NCBI GenBank assembly: GCA_041580375.1
Contig: JBFGDZ010000030.1
Coordinates: 1 to 25,112, forward strand
From: JAPUIN01 sp041580375
Lineage (GTDB): Bacteria; Acidobacteriota; Polarisedimenticolia; Gp22-AA2
Reading direction: 5' to 3'
Length of the DNA: 25,112 bases
This document shows positions 1 to 9,703 of this stretch, one piece after another. Both the position numbers and the translations under genes were made by a program. Each line of letters starts with the position of its first letter. Position 1 is the stretch's first letter. Under the pieces are notes generated by a model that was not told the origin of the DNA, did no database searches, and worked only from the letters and a program-made list of their open reading frames with translations.

Positions 1-15
1 CCCCCCGCCCCCCCG

Positions 16-29
16 ACCGACCGGTCGGT
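16..29. promoter_or_regulatory. 14-bp perfect palindrome, TetR-type operator candidate
   Basis: The sequence ACCGACCGGTCGGT reads identically on both strands. Its GACCG/CGGTC arms resemble operators bound by TetR-family repressors. No start codon in this window lies suitably downstream, so any regulated gene would sit to the left of the window. The assignment to TetR is inference; the palindrome itself is directly visible. Confidence 0.35.
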
Positions 30-173
30 GAGCAGACAGGCGCCGACCGGGCGCTGTTTGTCTACTTAAGGTGAGGAACCTTGTGAGGTGGGAACTTCGG
101 GTGTTGCTGTTCGCCGTTCTGCTCGCTGCCGTCTGGTTCGCCCGGTCGGCGTGGTTGGAACTCCTCTCAGAAC

Positions 174-197
174 CGGCCGCGTCGCGGGACGCGGCCG
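174..197 (-). terminator. GC-rich hairpin just after cimA
   Basis: CGGCCGCGTC and GACGCGGCCG form a perfect 10-bp stem around the tetraloop GCGG. It begins 13 bases past the cimA stop codon. No U-tract follows on the minus strand, so it may act as a hairpin-only terminator or as a 3'-end stabiliser for the branched-chain amino-acid operon. Confidence 0.5.
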
Positions 198-210
198 CGA
201 TGCAACTCCT

Positions 211-2034
211 TCAGGCCCCGATGTCGGAGCGGCCCGGATCGACGTCGTGCAGCATCACGATCGGCACGCCCCGCTTGCCGTTCGACACGAGACTGACGTT
301 CCCCGAGCCGCCCGCCGCGGCGCCACCGGCCCCCTGACGGGCCGACCGGCTCCCCTCCTGCCGGCCGTCGAGCGCCGGCAGGGCGCCCGCCGGCAGCACG
401 TCGGCGGCGCGTCGCAGCAGGAGGCCGTACTCGTAGCCTTCCACGATGGCGTGCATCGTCGCCACGATGATGTTCGGATCGACTCCCGTCGTGCTCCAGG
501 TCCGCTGGCCGTCCCCGGTCTCGACGTGCACACGCGTGCGGGCCGCCGTGCCGTCGTGGCCGTCGAGGATGCGCACCTTGAACTCGGTCAGCTGAAAATC
601 GGCGATCTCCGGATAGACACCGACGAGGGCGCTGCGCAGCGCCTGGTCCAGCGCGTGCGCCGGCCCGACCCCGAGGCTGGCCGCGTGGATCTCCTCCGAC
701 CCGACGCGCACCCTGACCGTCGCCTCGGGCTGGCCGCTCGCCACGACGAGGGCGCGGTAGTCGACGACCTCGAAGAAGCGCGGCCGGCGGCCGAGCGCAT
801 CCAGCACGAGCAGCGTGAACGAGCCCTCGGCGTCCTCGAACTGGAAGCCGCGATGCTCCAGCTCCTTGACATGATCGACGACCCGCCGCATCGTCTTCGG
901 CCGGCCGGAGAGGTCGAGCCCCAGTGCGCGCGCGCGATTGAGCACGTTGCTCGAGCCCATCTGATCGGAGACCAGGACGCGCGTGGCGTTGCCCACCAGC
1001 GCCGGATCGATGTGCTCGTACGCCCGACGCGCCCTCTCGATGGCGCTGACGTGGATGCCGGCCTTGTGCGCGAAGGCGCTCCGGCCGATGAACGGCTGAT
1101 GGCTGTTCGGGATCCTGTTCGCGACCTCGCTGACGTAGCGGGCCGTCGTCGTCAATCTCTGGAGGGATCCCTCCGGCAGGCAGCTCCTCCCCTGCTTGAG
1201 CTCCAGGTTGGGGATGACGGAGCAGAGGTTGGCGTTGCCGCAGCGCTCGCCGTACCCGTTGATCGTCCCCTGAACGTGCCGGGCGCCGCCGGCGACGGCG
1301 GCCAGGCTGTTGGCCACGGCCACCTCGCTGTCGTTGTGAGCGTGGATCCCGATGCGGGTGTCGCCCAGCCGCGAACGCACCACCATCGTCGCCGCCCGCA
1401 CCACGTCGGGCAGCGTGCCCCCGTTGGTGTCGCACAGCACGATGCAGTCGGCCCCCGCCCCCGCCGCCGTCTGCACCGTGAGCAGTGCGTAGCCGGGATC
1501 GGCGGCGTAGCCGTCGAAGAAATGCTCGGCGTCGTAGATCACCATGCGGCCCGCTTCCTTCAGGTGGCGGACCGAGTCGGCGATCATCGCCAGGTTCTCG
1601 TCGAGCGTGGTGCGCAGCGCCTCGCGCACGTGGAACGTCCACGATTTCCCGAAGATCGTGACCCACGCGGTCCCGGCCGCCAGCACCTGGCGCAGGCCGG
1701 CGTCCTCGGCGGCGGGGCGGCCCGCCCGGCGCGTGCTGCCGAAGGCGACGAGGCGCGACCGGCGCGGGGGATCGGCGGCGGCGCGCTCGAAGAACTCGAT
1801 GTCCTTCGGATTGGAGCCCGGCCAGCCTCCCTCGACGAAGGCGACGCCGAGGCGGTCGAGCGCGGCGAGGATCTTCAGCTTGTCCTCGACGGAATAGGTG
1901 ATGCCCTCGGACTGAGCCCCGTCCCTCAAGGTGGTGTCGTAGATCTCCACCGCCTCCTTGTCGGCGGCCCCCCCCGTCCCGGGACGGCCGAACTCCGGCA
2001 CCGCCGGCGGGATCTTCTTCACGACGTCAGACAT
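211..2034 (-). CDS. cimA: (R)-citramalate synthase
   Basis: This DRE-TIM metallolyase condenses acetyl-CoA and pyruvate to (R)-citramalate, the first step of the threonine-independent route to 2-oxobutyrate and isoleucine. The TIM barrel opens with TTLRDGAQ at residues 34-41, followed by the CimA-typical EGGWPGSNPKD stretch and by the metal-binding HAHND motif. A C-terminal LeuA-type regulatory domain contains SVDPNII-like sequence (here TGVDPNIIVAT). The 607 residues exceed the usual 520-540; the excess is a Gly/Ala-rich C-terminal tail with no recognisable domain. The ATG has a good ribosome site (AGGAAGAGG). It is the last gene of the operon, 18 bases after ilvC. CimA is preferred over 2-isopropylmalate synthase because of the GAQ and GGWPGSNPKD signatures and because leuA is separately present. 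Confidence 0.93.
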   Translation of the reverse strand: MSDVVKKIPPAVPEFGRPGTGGAADKEAVEIYDTTLRDGAQSEGITYSVEDKLKILAALDRLGVAFVEGGWPGSNPKDIEFFERAAADPPRRSRLVAFGSTRRAGRPAAEDAGLRQVLAAGTAWVTIFGKSWTFHVREALRTTLDENLAMIADSVRHLKEAGRMVIYDAEHFFDGYAADPGYALLTVQTAAGAGADCIVLCDTNGGTLPDVVRAATMVVRSRLGDTRIGIHAHNDSEVAVANSLAAVAGGARHVQGTINGYGERCGNANLCSVIPNLELKQGRSCLPEGSLQRLTTTARYVSEVANRIPNSHQPFIGRSAFAHKAGIHVSAIERARRAYEHIDPALVGNATRVLVSDQMGSSNVLNRARALGLDLSGRPKTMRRVVDHVKELEHRGFQFEDAEGSFTLLVLDALGRRPRFFEVVDYRALVVASGQPEATVRVRVGSEEIHAASLGVGPAHALDQALRSALVGVYPEIADFQLTEFKVRILDGHDGTAARTRVHVETGDGQRTWSTTGVDPNIIVATMHAIVEGYEYGLLLRRAADVLPAGALPALDGRQEGSRSARQGAGGAAAGGSGNVSLVSNGKRGVPIVMLHDVDPGRSDIGA

Positions 2035-2052
2035 GGCGCCTCTTCCTCGCTC

Positions 2053-3069
2053 TCAATTGCGGCTCCGGTCGACCAACCGGTTCCGTCCGAGCCAGGGCAT
2101 CATCGCGCGCAGTTTTTCCCCCACGCGTTCGATCAGATGCTCCTTCGCCTCGGCCTCCAGCTTCCCGAACTTCGGCTTCCCCGCGCGGTGCTCGGCCATC
2201 CACTCGTCGGCGAAATTCCCCGACTGGATGTCGGCCAGCAGCGCCCGCATCACCCTGCGCGTCTCGTCCGTCACGATGCGCGGCCCGCGGGTCAGATCGC
2301 CGTACTCGGCCGTGTTGCTGACCGAGTAGCGCATGTTGCTGATGCCGCCCTCGTAGATCAGGTCGACGATCAGCTTCATCTCGTGCAGGCACTCGAAGTA
2401 CGCCATCTCGGGCGGGTACCCGGCCTCGACCAGCGTCTCGAAACCGGCCGTGATCAGGGCCGTCAGCCCGCCGCACAGCACGGCCTGCTCGCCGAACAGG
2501 TCGGTCTCGGTCTCGTCCTTGAAGGTCGTCTCGATGACCCCCGCACGTCCCCCGCCGATGTCGCACGCGTACGCCAGCGCGATGTCGCGCGTGTCCCCGG
2601 ACGGATCCTGGTGCACCGCCATGAGCATCGGCACGCCCGCCCCTTTGGTGAACTCGTGGCGCAGCAGGTGGCCGGGCGCCTTCGGGGCGACCATGAAGAC
2701 GTTCACCTCCCCGGGGGGCACGATCTTCCTGAAGTGCACGGAGAACCCGTGCGCCACGCCGAGATAGTTCCCCTTCCGGAGGCCGCCGGCGACGTCCCGC
2801 GCGTAGGCTTTCGGGGTCAGCTCGTCCGGCATGAGGAGCATGACGACGTCGCCCCACGCCGTGGCGTCGGCCGTGTCGGCCACCCTCAGGCCCGCGCCCT
2901 CCGCCTTGGCGCGCGAGGCGCTCCCGGCCCTCAGGCCCACCGTGACGTCGTGTCCGCCGTCCTTCAGGTTGAGTGCGTGGGCGTGCCCCTGGCTGCCGTA
3001 GCCGATGATGGCGATCTTCCTGCCGCGCAGCCGCGACCGATCGGCGTCCTTGTCGTAGTAGATGTTCAT
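2053..3069 (-). CDS. ilvC: Ketol-acid reductoisomerase (class I, NADP-type)
   Basis: Converts 2-acetolactate or 2-aceto-2-hydroxybutyrate to the dihydroxy acid in valine/leucine and isoleucine synthesis. The 338-residue length is typical of the short class I family. The Rossmann motif GYGSQG lies at residues 23-28. The cofactor loop LRAGSASRAKA carries serines, as in NADPH-using enzymes. The all-helical C-terminal domain shows the conserved KAPGH, DETETDLFGEQ and MKLIVDLIYEGG motifs with the Mg-binding acidic residues. The start MNIYYDKDAD is chosen because family members begin this way; the open frame extends upstream only with Arg/Pro-rich sequence. It sits 43 bases after ilvN and 18 before cimA. 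Confidence 0.96.
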   Translation of the reverse strand: MNIYYDKDADRSRLRGRKIAIIGYGSQGHAHALNLKDGGHDVTVGLRAGSASRAKAEGAGLRVADTADATAWGDVVMLLMPDELTPKAYARDVAGGLRKGNYLGVAHGFSVHFRKIVPPGEVNVFMVAPKAPGHLLRHEFTKGAGVPMLMAVHQDPSGDTRDIALAYACDIGGGRAGVIETTFKDETETDLFGEQAVLCGGLTALITAGFETLVEAGYPPEMAYFECLHEMKLIVDLIYEGGISNMRYSVSNTAEYGDLTRGPRIVTDETRRVMRALLADIQSGNFADEWMAEHRAGKPKFGKLEAEAKEHLIERVGEKLRAMMPWLGRNRLVDRSRN

Positions 3070-3112
3070 CTCCGTCCCGTCCGATCCTCCGCGCCGCGGC
3101 GGCGCTCGCCGC

Positions 3113-3673
3113 CTAGACGGCGCTCTCCGCCTCCGGCACGTCCATGTCGATCCCCTGCCCGACCGCCTCCCCCGCCGTGGCGCTGATGCGGGGGATCGCC
3201 ACGGGCCCCGTGCGGACGATGTCGCGCGTCCCCAGCGGCTGCAGCAGCGCCAGCAGCGCCTCCACCTTGTCCTGGCTGCCGGTCGTCTCGACCGTGATGG
3301 CATCGGGGGCGATGTCGATCACCTTGGCCCGGAACACGCCGACCAGGTTCAGCACCTCCTGGCGCGCGGCCGGCGTGGGGGTGTCCACGATCAGGAGCGC
3401 CATCTCGCGCTCGACGTGAGGAACCTCGTTCAGGTCGACGACCTCGCAGACGCGCACGAGCTTGTCGACCTGCTTGATGATCTGCTCCATGATCTGGTCG
3501 TTGCCGCTCGTGGTCAGGATGATCTTCGAGTACTCGGGATCGGGTGTCGGCGCCACGCACAGCGAGTCGATGTTGTACCCGCGGCCCGAGAACAGGCCGA
3601 CGATCCGGCAGAGCTCGCCGAAGCGGTTCTCCACCAGGATCGAGAGGATGTGCCGTTTGACCTCGCTGCCCAT
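3113..3673 (-). CDS. ilvN: Acetolactate synthase small (regulatory) subunit
   Basis: Regulatory partner of IlvB; binds valine through its ACT domain and activates the catalytic subunit. The N-terminal ACT domain is recognisable from HILSILVENRFGELCRIVGLF and the GYNIDSL segment. The second half is the usual ACT-like C-terminal domain (TPAARQEVLNLVGVFRAKVIDI). At 186 residues it is slightly longer than the common 160-175, with an acidic tail. The ATG at 3673 is preferred because GGGAG lies a few bases upstream. An alternative ATG at 3727 overlaps the ilvB stop as ATGA and would add 18 Arg-rich residues. It follows ilvB directly, as expected for the holoenzyme pair. Confidence 0.93.
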   Translation of the reverse strand: MGSEVKRHILSILVENRFGELCRIVGLFSGRGYNIDSLCVAPTPDPEYSKIILTTSGNDQIMEQIIKQVDKLVRVCEVVDLNEVPHVEREMALLIVDTPTPAARQEVLNLVGVFRAKVIDIAPDAITVETTGSQDKVEALLALLQPLGTRDIVRTGPVAIPRISATAGEAVGQGIDMDVPEAESAV

Positions 3674-3723
3674 CGTGAACTCCCGCACCGTGCCCCTTCG
3701 CGAGGGGCGCCTCCTGCCCCTCG

Positions 3724-5601
<1,878 letters not shown>

Positions 5602-5614
5602 CGTCTCTCCTCGC

Positions 5615-6709
5615 TCAATCGGTCGCGCGGGCCATCGCCTCGCGAACCCGTTCTCCCATCTCCTGCGTCGTGATCGATCGCTCCCCCGGACGCGCCAGAT
5701 CGGGCGTGCGGGCCCCCTCGTCCAGGGCTCGCGCCACGGCCGCCTCGACGCGATCGGCCGCCGCGGGAGCCGACAGCGAGTGGCGCAGCAGCATCGCCGC
5801 GGACAGGATGGCCGCCAGCGGATTGGCCCGGCCACGGCCCGCGATGTCGGGGGCCGATCCGTGCACCGGCTCGTACAGGCCGGGCCCGTCTCCAAGGCTG
5901 GCCGAGGGGAGCATGCCGATCCCGCCCGCCAGCATCGCCGCCTCGTCGCTCAGGATGTCCCCGAACAGGTTCTCCGTCAGGATGACGTCGAACCCGGCCG
6001 GCCGGGCGAGCAACTGCATGGCGGCGTTGTCGACGTACAGATGATCCAGGCGCACGTCGGGGTACTCCCGGGCGGCGTCGATGACGACCTCCCGCCACAG
6101 CTGCGAGGTCTCCAGAACGTTCGCCTTGTCCACCGACGTCACCGCCTTCCTCCGGCCGCGCGCGGCCTCGAACGCGACGCGCGCGATCCTCCGGATCTCC
6201 ATCTCCGAGTACGACATCGTGTTCCGCCCGACGCGCCGCGGCGCATCGCCCTCGACGCCCCGCGGTTCGCCGAAGTAAATCCCTCCGGTCAGCTCCCTCA
6301 CGATCAACAGGTCCGTCCCGCGCACCCTCTCGCTCTTGAGCGGCGACGCCGCCTCGAGCACCGGGTGCAATCTCACCGGCCTCAGGTTCGCGAAGACGCC
6401 GAGACCCTTGCGGAGCCCGAGGAGCGCCCGCTCCGGACGCTTCGCCGGCGCCAGCGCCTCGTGACCCGGCAGCCCGATCGCCCCCAGCAGCACCGCGTCC
6501 GAGCCCTTCGCCTCCTCCAGCGTCCTGCGGGGGAGCGGCTCGCCCGCCTTCTCCAGGGCCGCGCCGCCGACCTCCCGTTCGACCATCTCGATCGGGAGCC
6601 CCGCCCCGGCGGCGGCGTCCCGGAGGACCGCCGACGCCTCGCGAACGACCTCCGGCCCGATCCCGTCCCCCGGGAGCAGCAGGACGCGCGCAGCCCGGCG
6701 TGCGGTCAT
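5615..6709 (-). CDS. leuB: 3-Isopropylmalate dehydrogenase
   Basis: NAD-dependent oxidative decarboxylation of 3-isopropylmalate in leucine synthesis; in a citramalate-pathway organism it can also oxidise 3-methylmalate (erythro-beta-methylmalate) for isoleucine. Diagnostic motifs are LLPGDGIGPEVV at the N-terminus, the substrate-binding arginines around RPVRL and VRELTGGIYFG, TSVDKANVLETSQLWR, DHLYVDNAAMQL, ENLFGDILSDEAA, and the NAD loop YEPVHGSAPDIAGRGRANP. The length of 364 residues is normal. The ATG has GAGGA close upstream and lies 7 bases after the leuD stop, so the two are probably co-translated. Confidence 0.96.
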   Translation of the reverse strand: MTARRAARVLLLPGDGIGPEVVREASAVLRDAAAGAGLPIEMVEREVGGAALEKAGEPLPRRTLEEAKGSDAVLLGAIGLPGHEALAPAKRPERALLGLRKGLGVFANLRPVRLHPVLEAASPLKSERVRGTDLLIVRELTGGIYFGEPRGVEGDAPRRVGRNTMSYSEMEIRRIARVAFEAARGRRKAVTSVDKANVLETSQLWREVVIDAAREYPDVRLDHLYVDNAAMQLLARPAGFDVILTENLFGDILSDEAAMLAGGIGMLPSASLGDGPGLYEPVHGSAPDIAGRGRANPLAAILSAAMLLRHSLSAPAAADRVEAAVARALDEGARTPDLARPGERSITTQEMGERVREAMARATD

Positions 6710-6716
6710 CGATCCT

Positions 6717-7220
6717 CTACGCGCTGGAGGCGCCGGTCGTCTGCCGCATCACGTAGGGCAGCAGACCCCCCGCCTCCAGAATCTCCATCGCGAACGGCGT
6801 GATCGGCGCGAATCCGAACGACTCGCCCTTCGTGAGGTTCCGCACCACGCCGCTCTTCAGCTCGATCTCCAGCACGTCGCCTGTTTCGGTCCTATCGACC
6901 GCCTCGGCGCACTCCAGGACGAGGAAGCCGTGGTTCAGCGCGTTGCGGAAGAACGGGCGCGCGAAGGTCTTCGCGATCACCGCCTTCACGCCAGCCCCCC
7001 GGAGGGCCAGGATCGAGTGTTCGCGCGACGACCCGCCGCCGAACTCCTCGCCGCCGACGATGATGTCCCCGGGCTGCACGCGCGATGCGAATCCCGGATC
7101 GACGTCCTCCAGAACGTGCCGCGCGAGACTGGACGGATCGTCCGAGCCCTGATGGCGCTCGGGAACGATGTCGCCGGCCCGGACCTGCCTGCCCCTGAAC
7201 ACGTGCGCTCTGCCTCGCAT
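6717..7220 (-). CDS. leuD: 3-Isopropylmalate dehydratase small subunit
   Basis: Swivelling small subunit of isopropylmalate isomerase, which needs LeuC (the 4Fe-4S large subunit) for activity. From the chosen ATG, the protein begins MRGRAHVFRGRQVRAGDIVPE, the usual LeuD opening, and is 167 residues, the normal size for the compact bacterial/archaeal type. The signature GGEEFGGGSSREHS and the KTFARPFFRNALNHG segment are both present. AAGGAG and AGGGGG lie upstream of the ATG. The frame stays open upstream to a GTG at 7382, but that stretch is Arg/Pro-rich and unlike LeuD. No leuC gene is found next to it, which is unusual. LeuCD would be needed here for both leucine and citramalate-derived isoleucine. 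Confidence 0.92.
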   Translation of the reverse strand: MRGRAHVFRGRQVRAGDIVPERHQGSDDPSSLARHVLEDVDPGFASRVQPGDIIVGGEEFGGGSSREHSILALRGAGVKAVIAKTFARPFFRNALNHGFLVLECAEAVDRTETGDVLEIELKSGVVRNLTKGESFGFAPITPFAMEILEAGGLLPYVMRQTTGASSA

Positions 7221-7382
7221 GACCCCCTGCTCCTTCCCCGAATCGATGCCGCCCCGCGGAACCCGCGCCGGGGGGCGGGCCGGCGGTCGCCCCCGCGGTC
7301 CTTCCTGCCGCCGGCGGCCCACGAGAGACGCGCCCTCGAGAACCTCCCCCTCCGGCGGCAGAAAGCGCCGCGGGTCGATCAC
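7221..7382 (-). pseudogene. Possible leuC 3'-end remnant
   Basis: Translated in the leuD frame, this stretch begins VIDPRRFLPPEGEVLEG. LeuC proteins often end with a G-x-(I/V)-x-DPR motif, so this could be the surviving tail of a deleted leuC that once sat between leuA and leuD. The evidence is one short motif in a GC-rich region where open frames persist by chance. It could equally be plain untranslated leader or a longer leuD N-terminus. Confidence 0.2.
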
Positions 7383-7444
7383 CGTCCTGTGTCCGTCTTC
7401 TCTCCGCCGGCGCCGCGCGCCGGAAAAAAGTAAAGCGCAGGATC

Positions 7445-7477
7445 CCGGTCCGGCTGACGCGGTGCTGGCCGGACCGG
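7445..7477 (-). terminator. Hairpin after leuA, possible attenuating terminator
   Basis: CCGGTCCGGC and GCCGGACCGG form a perfect 10-bp stem with a 13-base loop, starting 6 bases past the leuA stop. A run of six T on the minus strand (7424-7429) lies about 15 bases beyond, too far for a standard intrinsic terminator. It may reduce read-through into leuD or protect the leuA 3' end. Confidence 0.3.
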
Positions 7478-7483
7478 CCTGCG

Positions 7484-9154
7484 CTATACCAGGTTAATCA
7501 GCCTGAAAGGATCCGAGCCGGATTCCCCGGGCGCGCTCGCCGACACGCCGCCGGTACGGGCCCGCGGCTCCTCGTGCCGCGCCGACCCGTCGGACACGCG
7601 CGGCAGCGGCTTCGGGCTTTCCCGCTCCACCGCCTCCTCCAGCGTGCGCGACAGATGCACCGCCTTGTTCACCGCGTGCAGGTACGCCCGGGCGCTCGCG
7701 TCCACGACGTCGGTCGAGACCGCCTTGCCGGTGAACGCCTTGCCGCTGAAGTCGACGTGCACGAACACCTCGCCGATCGCGTCCCGTCCCCGGGACACGG
7801 ACCGGATCGAATAATCCACCAGCCGGCCCCGGAACCTGGTGATCTGGTCGATGGCGGTATAGGTCGCCGCCACGGGGCCGTCACCCATCGAGCAGGCCGA
7901 TTCCTCCCTCCCGTCGACGATCATGGTCACGGTCGACGTGGAGGGCCGCACGCTTCCGGCGGTCGCGTGGATCATCTTCAGCTTGAAGGTCTCCGGGATC
8001 GCCTTCATCCCCTCGTGCACGATGGCGATCAGATCCTCGTCGAAGATCTCCTTCTTCTGGTCGGCGATGTCGATGAAGCGCGCGTACGCCCGATCCAGAT
8101 CGGGCCGCGACAGCCTGTAGCCGAGATCAGCCAGCTTGCGCCCCAGGGCGTGCCGGCCCGAGTGCTTGCCGAGCACCAGACGGTTCGTCCTGATGCCGAC
8201 CGACTCGGGGGTCATGATCTCGTAGGTGCGCCGCTCCTTCAGGACGCCGTCCTGGTGGATGCCCGCCTCGTGCGCGAACGCGTTCTTGCCGACCACCGCC
8301 TTGTTCGGCTGCACGAGCATCCCGGTGATGCTGGACAGCAGCTGGCTCGATTTGTAGATCTCGGTCGTATTCACGCCGGTCGTGAAGGGCAGTTGATCGC
8401 GGCGCACGTAGAACGCCATCACGATCTCCTCCAGCGAGGCGTTCCCCGCCCTCTCCCCGATGCCGTTCACGGTGCACTCCACCTGCCGCGCCCCGGCCAC
8501 GACGGCGGCGAGGGAGTTGGCGACGGCCAGGCCGAGGTCGTTGTGACAGTGCACCGAGAGCACCGCCCGGTCGATGCCCGGCACGCGCCGGCGCAGCTCG
8601 GTGATGATGCGGGTGAACTCGCTCGGCGTCGTGTAGCCGACCGTGTCGGGGATGTTGATCGTCGTCGCCCCCGCCCCCACCGCCGCCTCGACGACGCGGC
8701 AGAGGAAATCGAGATCGCTTCGCGTGGCGTCCTCGGCTGAGAACTCGACGTCCGCCGTGTACGACTTCGCCAAGCGCACGGCGCGATCGGTCATCTCGAG
8801 GACCTGCTCGCGCGTCTTGCGCAGCTTGTGCTCCATGTGGATGTCGGACGTGGCGACGAAGGTGTGGATGCGTGGCCGGTCCGCGACCTCGAGGGCGCGC
8901 CAGGCGCGGGTGATGTCGTCGTCGGTCGTGCGCGCCAGCCCGGCGATGACCGGCCGGCGGATCTGCCGCGCCACCGCCTGCACGGCCTGGAAGTCGTCCT
9001 CGGAGGCCACCGGAAAGCCGGCCTCGATCACGTCGACCCCGAGGGCGTCCAGCTGGCGCGCCATGCGCACCTTCTCCTCGAGGTTCATGCTGGCGCCCGG
9101 CGACTGCTCGCCGTCGCGCAGCGTCGTGTCGAAGATGGTGATCCTGTGGGGCAC
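7484..9154 (-). CDS. leuA: 2-Isopropylmalate synthase
   Basis: Condenses acetyl-CoA and 2-oxoisovalerate, the committed and leucine-inhibited step of leucine synthesis. The TIM-barrel opens with IFDTTLRDGEQSPG. The metal-binding VHCHNDLGLAVANS, the NGIGERAGNASLEE motif and the GKNAFAHEAGIHQDG segment follow. The C-terminal regulatory domain runs from about residue 380 and includes SVRPSTSTVTM and a SIRSVSRGRDAIGEV stretch. The final 50 or so residues are a low-complexity tail. The GTG start at 9154 is chosen because GGAG lies five bases upstream and the protein then begins MPHRITIFD. The upstream GTG at 9199 would fall upstream of the predicted transcription start. First gene of the seven-gene operon. 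Confidence 0.95.
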   Translation of the reverse strand: MPHRITIFDTTLRDGEQSPGASMNLEEKVRMARQLDALGVDVIEAGFPVASEDDFQAVQAVARQIRRPVIAGLARTTDDDITRAWRALEVADRPRIHTFVATSDIHMEHKLRKTREQVLEMTDRAVRLAKSYTADVEFSAEDATRSDLDFLCRVVEAAVGAGATTINIPDTVGYTTPSEFTRIITELRRRVPGIDRAVLSVHCHNDLGLAVANSLAAVVAGARQVECTVNGIGERAGNASLEEIVMAFYVRRDQLPFTTGVNTTEIYKSSQLLSSITGMLVQPNKAVVGKNAFAHEAGIHQDGVLKERRTYEIMTPESVGIRTNRLVLGKHSGRHALGRKLADLGYRLSRPDLDRAYARFIDIADQKKEIFDEDLIAIVHEGMKAIPETFKLKMIHATAGSVRPSTSTVTMIVDGREESACSMGDGPVAATYTAIDQITRFRGRLVDYSIRSVSRGRDAIGEVFVHVDFSGKAFTGKAVSTDVVDASARAYLHAVNKAVHLSRTLEEAVERESPKPLPRVSDGSARHEEPRARTGGVSASAPGESGSDPFRLINLV

Positions 9155-9185
9155 GGTGACTCCGAAAATCCAACGCTTGAAGGGC

Positions 9186-9214
9186 TTTATACCGGGCACC
9201 CGTTATGGTGTCAA
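9186..9214 (-). promoter_or_regulatory. Sigma-70-type promoter of the leu-ilv-cimA operon
   Basis: On the minus strand TTGACA (9214-9209) and TATAAA (9191-9186) are separated by exactly 17 bases. Transcription would start near 9179, giving a leader of about 25 bases before the leuA GTG. That is too short for a leader-peptide attenuator or T-box, so regulation would have to act at initiation. Confidence 0.8.
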
Positions 9215-9331
9215 CCGCGATCCCTCGTTACATCGATGCTGGTTGCGCATCGTGGAACAGATCCGGCCAAGGGGGAGCGTGCGTCCGTGGATCACCCGCT
9301 ATTCTAAATCAGAAAAGGGTTTCACCCTACT

Positions 9332-9343
9332 GACCGAACGGTC
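9332..9343. promoter_or_regulatory. Inverted repeat GACCG-AA-CGGTC in the divergent region
   Basis: A 5-bp inverted repeat with a two-base centre lies between the divergent leuA and sulfur-operon promoters. Its arms match those of the palindrome at 16-29. It could be an operator, but it lies about 120 bases upstream of the leuA promoter and about 90 upstream of the other, so direct repression of either is uncertain. The interval 9215-9435 shows nothing else I can name. Confidence 0.25.
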
Positions 9344-9435
9344 GGGAAGGCAGGCCGGATCGGCATCTCCGCACGCACCCCGATTCACCTCGCGAAACGA
9401 CTCCGCGGGACGGGTCGATCCCCCGCAGGCTTCCG

Positions 9436-9464
9436 TTGACAGGGGTCCGGGGCGGTGGTAACTT
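9436..9464 (+). promoter_or_regulatory. Promoter of the SAM-riboswitch operon
   Basis: A perfect -35 TTGACA (9436-9441) is followed after 17 bases by TAACTT (9459-9464), a 3/6 match to the -10 consensus. Transcription would begin near 9471, about 45 bases before the first riboswitch stem. Confidence 0.65.
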
Positions 9465-9516
9465 GCACGCAGTCGATCGGACGGGAGGTGAAACGCCCCG
9501 CAAAGCCACAATCGAG

Positions 9517-9645
9517 CGCTTCCATCTTATCCAGAGTGGGGGAGGGACAGGCCCTTCGATCCCACGGCAACCGGTCCCCGGTGGGGATGCCCGGTGCTAA
9601 CTCCTGCGGGGCGAAAAGGCCCCGGGAGATGAGAGACGGCAAGCG
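9517..9645 (+). promoter_or_regulatory. SAM-I (S-box) riboswitch aptamer
   Basis: The core matches the S-box consensus in order: CTTATCCAGAG, GGGGGAGGGACAGGCCC, CGGCAACC, CGGTGCTAACTCC, and GAGATGAGAGA. The P1 helix closes with CGCTT (9517-9521) pairing AAGCG (9641-9645), then further pairs toward TCTT/GAGA. S-adenosylmethionine binding normally stabilises P1 and turns expression off. The segment CGAAGA (9644-9649), overlapping the P1 3' strand, can pair with TCTTCG (9667-9672) of the downstream terminator, forming the expected antiterminator. This places the following operon under methionine/SAM feedback. Confidence 0.95.
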
Positions 9646-9663
9646 AAGAAGTTGCCTCCCCTG

Positions 9664-9697
9664 ACCTCTTCGACGTCTTTCACTCGAAGAGGTTTTT
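9664..9697 (+). terminator. Intrinsic terminator of the SAM riboswitch
   Basis: ACCTCTTCGA (9664-9673) and TCGAAGAGGT (9684-9693) make a perfect 10-bp stem around a 10-base loop, followed by TTTTT (9693-9697). It is the expression platform of the SAM-I aptamer. The 3' arm also contains GAAGAGG, the only ribosome-binding-like sequence before the ATG at 9704, so the same hairpin may also block translation. Confidence 0.92.
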
Positions 9698-9703
9698 CAA
9701 TAC

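Noticed and set aside
71..337. GTG-started plus-strand frame with a hydrophobic N-terminus
   Set aside because: It overlaps the 3' end of cimA on the other strand by over 120 bases, has no convincing ribosome site, and its second half translates antisense to cimA.
88..3186. Very long plus-strand open frame antisense to cimA and ilvC
   Set aside because: It is Arg/Pro/Val/Asp-rich with no domain and mirrors two well-identified genes; such antisense frames are expected in GC-rich codon-biased DNA.
7424..7429. Run of six T on the minus strand as an intrinsic terminator tail for leuA
   Set aside because: It lies about 15 bases beyond the hairpin at 7445-7477 and is followed rather than preceded by the nearer GC stem, so the geometry is wrong for a standard terminator.
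9155..9185. Leader-peptide attenuator or T-box upstream of leuA
   Set aside because: The predicted leader is only about 25 bases, with no leucine codon run and no room for the structures.
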